DNA of 8,955 nt. Source: DATDRS01 sp035291605. Lineage in GTDB: Bacteria > Chloroflexota > Anaerolineae > Anaerolineales > UBA6663. Within the stretch, counting starts at the first letter, position 1, and every line of letters begins with the position of its first letter. Positions 1-5,870 of this stretch are shown here, in pieces. A program made the translations under genes and the position numbers. The notes under the pieces are model-generated. The model searched no databases. It was not told the DNA's origin and saw only the letters and a list, made by a program, of their open reading frames with translations. The stretch spans positions 1 through 8,955 of the forward strand of contig DATDRS010000124.1 of assembly GCA_035291605.1 (NCBI GenBank), given 5' to 3'.

Positions 1-545
1 TGCGCCGCGTTGAGGAGGGCGAGGGTCACGGCCACGTAGAGCGTGAGCCCCGCGCCCACGCGCCAGTCCTCGCGGTAGAGTAGAACGAGAATCCCTGACG
101 TCAACAGTCCGTTGCCCAGCACATGGATGGCAAACTCCGAAAAGAAGATGGAGAGTTCGGTTGTGTCGCCGTCAACGCGCTCGATGAGTTCGCCGGGCGT
201 GTGTTCTTTGTGGAACGGCAGATCGAGGCGCAGGCAATGGAGCGTCAGGTCGCGGCGTAAAGCGTTCGTCGCCGTCCACGCGACGTTTTGACTCACGACG
301 CTGGCGGCTAACCTGGCCGCCTGCTGAACGAGCGCGAAGCCGAGATACATACCCGCCGCCATCAGCCACGCCGACTCCGCCCTGCCGGATTGAACGGCGT
401 CGAGGAAGTAGCGGATGATCTGCGGGTTGACGAGCTGTAAGCCGATGCCGCCCAGCAGGAGCGCGGCCAGGAGCAGGACGCGCCCCCGCTGCGGCTTGAG
501 ATAGTCAAGGAGAAATCGCAAGTATTGGGGAAGAGGAATGATCAT
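1..545 (-). CDS. ABC exporter, N-terminal transmembrane domain (partial)
   Basis: The first 181 codons of a type I ABC exporter half-transporter; the rest, including the expected ATPase domain, lies beyond the left edge. The protein starts MIIPLPQYLRFLLDYLKPQR, a typical amphipathic elbow helix. TM1 follows (about residues 23-40, rich in Leu/Ala/Gly), then TM2 (about 64-80, AWLMAAGMYLGFALVQ). The intracellular segment RLDLPFHKEHTPGELIERVDGDT (in pieces: LDLPFHKEHTPGEL and IERVDGDT) is the hallmark coupling-helix region of the ABC_membrane family. A further TM hairpin begins near residue 145. The ATG at 543-545 is preceded by AAGGA with 8-nt spacing. The gene begins 29 nt after the RIO kinase stop on the same strand, so it is probably cotranscribed. 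The substrate cannot be told from this part; multidrug, lipid or peptide export are all possible. Family assignment is firm, substrate unknown. Confidence 0.9.
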   Translation of the reverse strand, partial: MIIPLPQYLRFLLDYLKPQRGRVLLLAALLLGGIGLQLVNPQIIRYFLDAVQSGRAESAWLMAAGMYLGFALVQQAARLAASVVSQNVAWTATNALRRDLTLHCLRLDLPFHKEHTPGELIERVDGDTTELSIFFSEFAIHVLGNGLLTSGILVLLYREDWRVGAGLTLYVAVTLALLNAA

Positions 546-574
546 AAGCAAAATCCTTAGCCGCCAGTAGTGAA

Positions 575-1636
575 CTAATCAGCCTCCATCAGCGCCTCAT
601 CCACGAAATCGGCATGCGCGCGGACCCTGGCCGCCACATACTTCTCCCAGAGGGCATGCGCGATTTTGCGCGGGTTGGCGCGCACGCCATATTTGGCGAA
701 GTACTGGCACAGCCGCTCCACGTCGCGCCCGAAGATGAAGCGCGCATCGCGGTTCGCGTCCGGGTTCACCACCTGAGGGAAATCGATGATCTTGACCTCG
801 CCCTCCCAGTACAGCACGTTGTAGGCCGAGAAGTCGCCGTGAATGACGCCGTGCGCCAGCATCGTCTCCACGTCGCCCAGCAGTTGCGCGAACAGCGGCT
901 GCGTTTCGGCGGACGCAAGGTGCACCTGGCTCAACGCCGGCGCGGGCAGGCCCACGTCGCCCACGTAGTCCATGAGGATGACGTGCTCCGATTGTTTGAA
1001 CGGCTGCGGGACGGAAACGCCCGCGTCGTACAGCCGCTCCAGCGTGTAGAACTCGTAAGCGAGCCACGAGGTGTGCTCCAGTTCGCGGCCAAAGCGGCTG
1101 TGCAGCTCCAGCGCGCGGGCCTCGCGCCGTTTGATGTCCGCGGGCTTGCCGTCCGCGCCTAACAGCGCGCGCCCCTGCCGGTATTGTGTGTCGTTGCGCA
1201 GGCTGCGGAACAGCCGCGGGCGATAAACCTTGGCGGCGAGGGGGCCCAGACCGGTGGCGGGGTGCGCGGCGCAGCAGTAGACGTTGGCTTCCTTGCCGCC
1301 TTTGACCTTGCGGAGAACGCTGGTGATGACGCGCGTGTCGCGGAACGGCCCCAGATTCTCTTCGAGCCATGCCCGTTCTGCGCTGGTCACGCTCAGCGAG
1401 GGCGCGAAGAACTGGACCGCGTTTTCCGTGACGCGCGGGCGCTCCTCCAGCAGGGCGCGGATTTCCCACTTGGTCTTTTTCTTTTTATGGTTGTCCTTCA
1501 TCCGCCGGGGGCGCCGGGCGGCGCCCAGGAATTCAAACTCTTCGAGGTCGTCGTAGTCGTCCATAGCGGTTTGGTCCTCGGATTCGACGTCCAGATCAAC
1601 GTCGTCAAGTGAATCCTGCAGCGTCATGCGTTGCAT
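575..1636 (-). CDS. RIO-family atypical serine kinase/ATPase
   Basis: A 353-residue bacterial member of the RIO kinase family, which in archaea and eukaryotes acts in small ribosomal subunit maturation. Visible features: an acidic N-terminus (residues 11-36) followed by a basic patch (KDNHKKKKTKW, 47-57); the flexible nucleotide loop VKGGKEANVY (111-120); a likely ATP-binding Lys in AAKVYRP (K136); the catalytic loop HGDFSAYN (266-273, catalytic D268); and the metal-binding Asp in IIDFPQVV (D285). All key catalytic residues are present, so the enzyme looks active. The N-lobe resembles RIO1 (GKEANVY), whereas HGDF and IDFPQ resemble RIO2. The ATG at 1636 has GAGAGGA 5 nt upstream and lies 1 nt after the rsgA stop, implying translational coupling. 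A second in-frame ATG at 1627 is possible. I infer, but the sequence does not prove, a role in ribosome assembly. Confidence 0.93.
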   Translation of the reverse strand: MQRMTLQDSLDDVDLDVESEDQTAMDDYDDLEEFEFLGAARRPRRMKDNHKKKKTKWEIRALLEERPRVTENAVQFFAPSLSVTSAERAWLEENLGPFRDTRVITSVLRKVKGGKEANVYCCAAHPATGLGPLAAKVYRPRLFRSLRNDTQYRQGRALLGADGKPADIKRREARALELHSRFGRELEHTSWLAYEFYTLERLYDAGVSVPQPFKQSEHVILMDYVGDVGLPAPALSQVHLASAETQPLFAQLLGDVETMLAHGVIHGDFSAYNVLYWEGEVKIIDFPQVVNPDANRDARFIFGRDVERLCQYFAKYGVRANPRKIAHALWEKYVAARVRAHADFVDEALMEAD

Positions 1637-1637
1637 G

Positions 1638-2642
1638 TCAGTCCTCTCGCATTCTCAGATAACTCTGATAACGGCGCGGCGCGATGCGCCCGGCCTCGAC
1701 CGCGGCCTTGACTGCGCAACCCGGCTCGTGCGAATGCGTGCAGTCGAGGCCGAACTTGCACCCGCCGAGGTACGGGCGCATCTCCACGAACCCGTAGGCC
1801 AGGTCGTCCGCCTCCAACTGCCACAGGCCGAACTCGCGCATCCCCGGCGTATCCACCACCTGCCCGCCGGAGTCGAGCGCGAACATTTCGAGGTGCGAGG
1901 TGGCGTGCCTGCCTTTGGTGGTGAGTTGACTCACTTCCTTGACGCGCAGGCCGAGGCCGGGTTGGACCGCGTTGAGGAGCGAGGTCTTGCCCACGCCGGA
2001 CTTGCCGACGAACACCGAGACGCGGTCTTTGAGCGCTGCTTTGAAATCTTCGAGGCCCGCGCCGCTCTCCGCGCTGGTGAAGGCCGCCGGGTAGCCGAGG
2101 CGCTGGTAGTCCCGCATTTCGCCTATAAACGGCTCCTCGTCCACCAGGTCCATCTTGGTGAGGCAAATGAGCGTCGCTATTCCCGCGGCCTCCGCCGTCG
2201 CCAGATAGCGGTCGAGCAGTTCCCACTTGGGCGCGGGGTTGGCGGCGGCAAACACGGCCACGATCTGATCCACGTTCGCCACGATGACCTGCTCCAGCGG
2301 CTTCGCCCCGGCGGCCCGCCGCGCCAGCTGGTTCCGGCGCGGCAGCACCTCTGTGATCAGCCCCGACCCATCCCCGGCCTGGGTAAAGCGGACGAGGTCG
2401 CCCACGGCCACGGGATCAACCGACCTGATCTCCCGCACCGCCTGCACGCGATGGTGCAGCGAGGTCGGCGCAGCGGTGGGGTAGATGAGCACTTTGCGCA
2501 GGCGGCTGGAAATGGCGCAGACGACCGCGCGCCGCGGCCCCTCCGCCCGCACGAAGTAATTGCCTTGTGATTTCTTAAAGACGAGGCCCTGATCCTGGTG
2601 GAGGGCGGTCGTCGAATTGGGGTTGTCAAAACCGGAAGACAT
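1638..2642 (-). CDS. rsgA: Ribosome small subunit-dependent GTPase RsgA
   Basis: A 334-residue circularly permuted GTPase (YjeQ/YloQ/RsgA family) that checks and releases assembling 30S subunits. An N-terminal OB-fold region (about 16-100) begins DQGLVFKKSQGNYFVRAEG. The G motifs appear in permuted order: G4 TKMD (162-165), G5 SAESG (190-194), G1 GKSGVGKT (213-220), G2 TTKGRH (241-246) and G3 DTPG (264-267). A C-terminal zinc knuckle follows with C295, C301, H303 and C309, then the usual RRYQSYL tail. The ATG at 2642 is preceded by AGAAGGA with about 6-nt spacing. The frame stays open to 2861, but that extension is translated repeat sequence with no OB-fold character, so I exclude it. It is the first gene of an rsgA-RIO-ABC exporter run. 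One oddity: the first two zinc Cys are separated by five residues instead of the common four. Confidence 0.96.
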   Translation of the reverse strand: MSSGFDNPNSTTALHQDQGLVFKKSQGNYFVRAEGPRRAVVCAISSRLRKVLIYPTAAPTSLHHRVQAVREIRSVDPVAVGDLVRFTQAGDGSGLITEVLPRRNQLARRAAGAKPLEQVIVANVDQIVAVFAAANPAPKWELLDRYLATAEAAGIATLICLTKMDLVDEEPFIGEMRDYQRLGYPAAFTSAESGAGLEDFKAALKDRVSVFVGKSGVGKTSLLNAVQPGLGLRVKEVSQLTTKGRHATSHLEMFALDSGGQVVDTPGMREFGLWQLEADDLAYGFVEMRPYLGGCKFGLDCTHSHEPGCAVKAAVEAGRIAPRRYQSYLRMRED

Positions 2643-2689
2643 CGTGTTCCTTCTTCTTGGAGTTACGGGCGACCGCAGAGGGTTGCCCC

Positions 2690-2728
2690 AACAAAAACGG
2701 CCACCAGGCGGCATCGCCTCGTGGCCGT
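2690..2728 (-). terminator. Terminator-like hairpin B1
   Basis: Read on the minus strand: an 8-bp stem (acggccac with gtggccgt), one C/G-side mismatch, a further 5-bp inner stem (aggcg/cgcct) and a 4-nt loop, directly followed by TTTTTGTT. This is the form of an intrinsic terminator. It lies only 48 nt before the rsgA ATG, so it would sit in the rsgA leader of any transcript starting further upstream. Confidence 0.6.
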
Positions 2729-2742
2729 GTAGGGGCAAGGTA

Positions 2743-2765
2743 AGGGCAGGACGAGTCCCTGCCCT
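2743..2765. repeat. Isolated 8-bp inverted repeat
   Basis: agggcagg (2743-2750) and cctgccct (2758-2765) form a perfect 8-bp stem with a 7-nt loop. It lies between the first and second composite units, has no T-tract on either strand, and probably belongs to the same repeat cluster. Confidence 0.6.
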
Positions 2766-2789
2766 CAGGCGACCCCACCGGGTCGCCCC

Positions 2790-2828
2790 AACAAAAAGGG
2801 CCGCGAGGCGGCATTTGCCCGGCGGCCC
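2790..2828 (-). terminator. Terminator-like hairpin B2
   Basis: On the minus strand a GC-only 7-bp outer stem (gggccgc with gcggccc) with a 17-nt interior containing a few more possible pairs, then TTTTTGTT. Same design as B1 and B3 but with a different stem sequence. The interior pairing is weaker than in the other two. Confidence 0.55.
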
Positions 2829-2856
2829 GTCAGAAGCAACCCCGCAGGGTTGCCCC

Positions 2857-2894
2857 AACAAAAACGGCCACGAGGTGAGCGCACCCGTGGCCGT
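2857..2894 (-). terminator. Terminator-like hairpin B3, after the small ORF
   Basis: On the minus strand a 9-bp stem (acggccacg with cgtggccgt), a single bulged base, a 4-bp inner stem (ggtg/cacc) and a 4-nt loop, followed by TTTTTGTT. It begins 23 nt after the stop codon of the 28-codon ORF. It is the best of the three terminators and would end a short transcript of roughly 200 nt started at the promoter near 3060-3089. Confidence 0.65.
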
Positions 2895-2917
2895 GGACAG
2901 TCAAACGACTAAGTCAG

Positions 2918-3004
2918 TCAGCAGGCAGGCGCACTCAAGCAAGGCAAAGCCAAACCGCGAAAAGCAGTGCCGAGACGAGCGTGTTTGAACAGTGCAACTT
3001 GCAT
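2918..3004 (-). CDS. Possible 28-residue small protein or leader peptide
   Basis: A short reading frame starting MQVALFKHARLGTAF and ending LSAPAC, rich in Ala and Leu, with two Cys and a basic stretch near the N-terminus. The main support is its signals: GAAAGGAGG at 3011-3019 is a near-perfect Shine-Dalgarno 6 nt before the ATG (3002-3004). A sigma70-like promoter lies about 55 nt upstream, and a strong terminator-like hairpin begins 23 nt after the TGA. No amino-acid run suggests classical codon-starvation attenuation. It could be an independent small protein, a leader peptide controlling read-through into rsgA, or part of a small RNA. I recognise no family. Confidence rests on context, not homology. 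Confidence 0.45.
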   Translation of the reverse strand: MQVALFKHARLGTAFRGLALPCLSAPAC

Positions 3005-3049
3005 GATGCGCCTCCTTTCGTAAGCGTAGATGGCTGGACAATGACTTAC
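3005..3049 (-). promoter_or_regulatory. Strong Shine-Dalgarno with an adjacent upstream stem
   Basis: On the minus strand GAAAGGAGG (3019-3011) sits 6 nt before the ATG of the small ORF. It is the strongest ribosome binding site in the window. Immediately 5' of it, GTAAG (3049-3045) can pair with CTTAC (3024-3020), placing a 5-bp stem beside the ribosome site. The stem is short and may be chance; the Shine-Dalgarno is clear. Confidence 0.5.
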
Positions 3050-3059
3050 ACTGAGCGAG

Positions 3060-3089
3060 ATTATGGCATAAGTTGGGGGAAAAAGTCAA
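3060..3089 (-). promoter_or_regulatory. Sigma70-like promoter facing rsgA and the small ORF
   Basis: On the minus strand a -35 box TTGACT (3089-3084) and a -10 box CATAAT (3065-3060) are separated by 18 nt. Expected transcription start is near 3053, giving a leader of about 49 nt before the small ORF. It is the best minus-strand promoter match I see between ftsK and rsgA. Confidence 0.55.
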
Positions 3090-3153
3090 TGAGGAATTTT
3101 CGGGTGCTTGCGGCGCGGCAACGATAAATGCCGCCACACATCCCCCCGCACAC

Positions 3154-3172
3154 TGGTATATAATCCCAATTA
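3154..3172 (+). promoter_or_regulatory. Extended -10 promoter for ftsK, probably leaderless mRNA
   Basis: TATAAT at 3159-3164 is a consensus -10 box, with TG at 3154-3155 just upstream (an extended -10 if TATATA at 3157-3162 is used). No convincing -35 is seen at 17-nt spacing. Expected start is about 3170-3172, at or 1-3 nt before the ftsK ATG at 3173. No Shine-Dalgarno precedes that ATG. Confidence 0.5.
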
Positions 3173-5803
3173 ATGTTCAACCGGTTGACTTCTCTCTTCC
3201 GCCGAACACCCAAAGGCGGCAAGGGCAAAGGGGGCAGGGGCGATCCCCGCTTCAAGGGTGGGAAGGGCGCGCCCCAGGGTAAGGGCGGCAAAGGCGGAGC
3301 GCCAGGTAAAGGCGCGTTTCCGCCGATTAAGGTCGCGCCGCCGCCACAGGGCAGAGGCGGGTCGCCGCAAGGCGGGCCATCCTCCGCGCCGGCTGTTGGG
3401 CCGCCTTCCCCGCCTCCCGCACCTTCCGGTGTGTCGCTCGACCGCAGGCTCGACATCATCGGCATCGCCCTCTTCTTCGTCGGCGTCCTCACTGTCGTCA
3501 GCCTGTTCACCGCCAACCAGAGTCCGGTTCCGGCGGCGTGGGTGCACCTCCTGGGGCAAATCGCGGGTTGGGGCGTGTTCGGCCTGCCGGTCGGCTTCAT
3601 CGCCGTCGGGTTGTGGCTCATCCTGCGCAAGTTCGGCGACAAACTCCCGAAGTTCGAGCCGGAGCGCCTCACCGGACTCATCCTGCTCTATCTGGCGCTG
3701 CTCGCCACGCTGCACTTCTTCACGCCCAGCGTCACCGCGCCCAGGTATGCGGAGTTCTTCGACTTCGCGGGCGCGGGCCAGGGCGGCGGACTCGTCGGCG
3801 CGGTGATCCTGTGGGCGTTGTTCAGCGCGCTCGGCGCACCGGGCAGCGCGGTGCTCCTCGGCGCGTGGTGGATCATCGCCGTCGTGTTCACCGCCGGGCT
3901 CTCCGTGCCCGAGCTCGTCGCGTTGATCGCCAGAGGGATGCGCCGGGGAGGGGCGCATCCGGCCAGGCCCCCCGACAAAGGCCCGCGCGACGCACGCCAA
4001 CTCCCCTTGCCGGAGTCGAAGTCTCCGGGCAAAGGCGGAAAACCAGAATTCGCGAGTCCGCCCAAACCCGGCGAGCCTGCCGCGCCCCCTACCGGGACAC
4101 CCGGCTCCAAAGTTCCTTCCGCTCCCTCTTCCGTTCCATCCGCTACCCCATCCGCTGCCGTCCCGATCATCCTCGGCGGCGCAGCCGCGCCGGCCGTCGT
4201 CAAACCCTGGGAGCTGCCGAGGCTGGACGACGCCCTCGAACCCGGCTCGGAGAGCTCCGCCGACGACGAATTCGACCGCAAGCGCGTGCAGATTATCGAG
4301 GGTACGCTCGCGTCGTTTGGCGCGCCCGTGCGCGTCGTGGAGATCAACCGCGGCCCGACCATCACGCAGTACGGCGTCGAGCCGGACTACGTCGAGCAGC
4401 GCGGCGGCAAGAAGACCAAGGTCAAAGTCGGCAAGATCGCGGCGCTGGCCGACGACCTTGCGCTCGCGCTCTCGGCGCAATCCATCCGCATCGAAGCGCC
4501 CGTGCCCGGCAAGGGCTACGTCGGCATCGAGGTGCCGAACGTGGTTTCCTCGCTCGTGGCCTTACGCGATGTGATGGAGTCAGAGGCCTTCGACCAGCTC
4601 AAAGGCACGCTGCGCCTCGGGTTGGGGCAGGACGTTTCGGGCAACGCCATCTGCGCCGACCTGGCGCAAATGCCTCACCTGCTTATCGCCGGCACGACCG
4701 GCTCCGGCAAGAGCGTATGCGTCAATTCCATTATTGCCAGTTTGCTGTTGCAGAACACGCCGGACGATTGCAAGTTCCTGATGGTAGACCCGAAGCGCGT
4801 CGAGCTGACCGGCTACAATGGCGTCCCGCATTTGCTCGTGCCGGTGGTCGTGGATTTGGAGCGCGTGGTCGCCTCGCTCCAGTGGGTGAGCCGCGAGATG
4901 GACGAGCGCTACCGCAAGTTCGCCAAAGCCGGGGTGCGCAACATCGGCGACTACAACGTGAAAGTCCAGAGCACGAGCGAGAAGAAACTGCCGTATCTCA
5001 TCGTCATCATTGACGAGCTGGCCGACCTGATGATGCTCGCGCCCGACGAGACCGAGCGCACGATCACGCGCCTGGCGCAGCTCGCGCGCGCGACCGGCAT
5101 CCATCTCATCATCGCCACGCAGCGCCCCTCGGTGGACGTGGTGACCGGCCTGATCAAGGCGAACTTCCCGGCGCGCATCGCGTTCGCGGTGGCCTCCAGC
5201 GTGGACTCGCGCGTGATCATTGACCAACCCGGCGCGGAGCGCCTGCTCGGGCGCGGAGACATGCTCTTCCAGTCGCCCGACGCCGCGACGCCGCTGCGGA
5301 TGCAGGGCGTGTTCGTCGCCGATCACGAGTTGCACCGGCTGGTGCAGTACTGGAAGGAGGCGCGGCTGGAACGGATGCCTACTTCCGTCGAAGCCCCGGC
5401 GCCCGTGGAGACTCCCGAGGCCGCCTCGTCTGCTGCCTCCCGCCCGGCGGCCGCGCGCCAGCCGCCTCTGCCGGAGATGGGGCCGCTGGTGGACATCATT
5501 GACTTCGAGGCCGAGAAAACGCCCGAGGGCGAGGACGAACTGCTCGAAGATGCCGTCAAAGCCGTGCGCGAGATGAAGAAGGCCTCCATCTCCAGCCTCC
5601 AGCGCCGCCTGCGCATCGGCTACACCCGCGCCGCGCGGCTGATTGACGTGCTGGAGGAGAAGGGCATCGTCGGCCCGGCCAAGCCCGGCGCGCAACAGCG
5701 CGAGGTGATCGGCCTCGGCGACGCAGTGCTTGACCCGACGCAAAAAGAGAGGGCCTCCCCGGCTAAAGAACCCACGGAGAAGAAGGGATGGTCAACGGAG
5801 TAA
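3173..5803 (+). CDS. ftsK: DNA translocase FtsK/SpoIIIE
   Basis: An 876-residue membrane-anchored motor that pumps DNA during chromosome segregation at division. Residues 15-85 are a basic Gly/Lys/Pro-rich tail with repeated KGGKG motifs. A transmembrane block follows with about four to five helices (near 94-113, 125-151, 165-182, 205-222, 226-248). A Pro/Ser/Ala linker (about 255-345) leads to the alpha domain (about 365-450) and the RecA-like motor. The motor contains DPKRVEL (539-545), Walker A GTTGSGKS (507-514), Walker B VIIDELADLM (611-620) and the conserved ATQRPSVDVVTGLIKANFP (648-666). A second linker (about 737-785) leads to the C-terminal winged-helix gamma domain (about 786-835, LRIGYTRAARLIDVLEEKGI), which reads DNA orientation in the family. 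All parts are intact. The start is set by the -10 box and absence of an earlier in-frame Met; no Shine-Dalgarno is present. Confidence 0.96.
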   Translation: MFNRLTSLFRRTPKGGKGKGGRGDPRFKGGKGAPQGKGGKGGAPGKGAFPPIKVAPPPQGRGGSPQGGPSSAPAVGPPSPPPAPSGVSLDRRLDIIGIALFFVGVLTVVSLFTANQSPVPAAWVHLLGQIAGWGVFGLPVGFIAVGLWLILRKFGDKLPKFEPERLTGLILLYLALLATLHFFTPSVTAPRYAEFFDFAGAGQGGGLVGAVILWALFSALGAPGSAVLLGAWWIIAVVFTAGLSVPELVALIARGMRRGGAHPARPPDKGPRDARQLPLPESKSPGKGGKPEFASPPKPGEPAAPPTGTPGSKVPSAPSSVPSATPSAAVPIILGGAAAPAVVKPWELPRLDDALEPGSESSADDEFDRKRVQIIEGTLASFGAPVRVVEINRGPTITQYGVEPDYVEQRGGKKTKVKVGKIAALADDLALALSAQSIRIEAPVPGKGYVGIEVPNVVSSLVALRDVMESEAFDQLKGTLRLGLGQDVSGNAICADLAQMPHLLIAGTTGSGKSVCVNSIIASLLLQNTPDDCKFLMVDPKRVELTGYNGVPHLLVPVVVDLERVVASLQWVSREMDERYRKFAKAGVRNIGDYNVKVQSTSEKKLPYLIVIIDELADLMMLAPDETERTITRLAQLARATGIHLIIATQRPSVDVVTGLIKANFPARIAFAVASSVDSRVIIDQPGAERLLGRGDMLFQSPDAATPLRMQGVFVADHELHRLVQYWKEARLERMPTSVEAPAPVETPEAASSAASRPAAARQPPLPEMGPLVDIIDFEAEKTPEGEDELLEDAVKAVREMKKASISSLQRRLRIGYTRAARLIDVLEEKGIVGPAKPGAQQREVIGLGDAVLDPTQKERASPAKEPTEKKGWSTE

Positions 5804-5849
5804 AATCCCAAATCCCAACTTCCAACCTCAATTCTCAAACCCTCACCCC
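5801..5849 (+). repeat. G-free degenerate short tandem repeat spacer
   Basis: From the ftsK stop codon to 5849 the plus strand has no G at all, although the surroundings are very G-rich. It consists of loose 6-8-nt units of the type AAATCCC / AACTTCC / AATTCTC. It separates ftsK from the lipoprotein gene and carries no visible Shine-Dalgarno or terminator. Confidence 0.6.
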
Positions 5850-5870
5850 GCCATCTCCAACCAGACCGCC

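Larger units (their letters stand above)
2669..2894. repeat. Three tandem composite hairpin units upstream of rsgA
   Basis: Three copies of the same two-part module occur at about 2669-2728, 2768-2828 and 2836-2894. Part A is a short palindrome: gcgacc/gggttgc (2669-2686, one wobble), ggcgaccc/gggtcgcc (2768-2787) and gcaaccc/gggttgc (2836-2853). The shared linker CCCAACAAAAA follows. Part B is a longer stem-loop: acggccac/gtggccgt (2697-2728), gggccgc/gcggccc (2798-2828) and acggccacg/cgtggccgt (2864-2894). Stem sequences differ between copies but with compensating changes on both arms, so pairing is conserved more than sequence. On the minus strand each B stem is followed by a T-tract. This looks like a dispersed intergenic repeat family, not coding sequence. 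Spacing and copy number do not fit CRISPR. Confidence 0.85.

Noticed and set aside
2643..2861. N-terminal extension of rsgA to an ATG at 2861
   Set aside because: The extra 73 residues are translated hairpin repeats, and the ATG at 2642 has a proper Shine-Dalgarno directly before the OB-fold region.
2669..2894. CRISPR-like array
   Set aside because: Only three units, unequal spacing, variable stems and no unique spacers of constant length.
2617..2988. Plus-strand 123-residue frame across the repeats
   Set aside because: It reads through the inverted repeats, overlaps rsgA's start and the small ORF, and has no domain character or ribosome site.
2901..3137. Minus-strand 78-residue frame overlapping the small ORF
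   Set aside because: It begins upstream of the predicted promoter and lacks a Shine-Dalgarno, while the ATG at 3004 in another frame has an excellent one.
3231..3240. KOPS-like GGGCAGGG inside ftsK
   Set aside because: A single match in a G-rich low-complexity stretch, and the polarity motif used in this lineage is unknown.
3170..4480. Minus-strand long frame opposite ftsK
   Set aside because: Charged, low-complexity antisense translation in a GC-rich gene, with no recognisable domain; ftsK is complete and certain.
5730..5870. Upstream extension of the BMP lipoprotein from a TTG at 5730
   Set aside because: It overlaps ftsK by 74 nt, has no Shine-Dalgarno and places 47 mostly basic residues before the lipoprotein signal.
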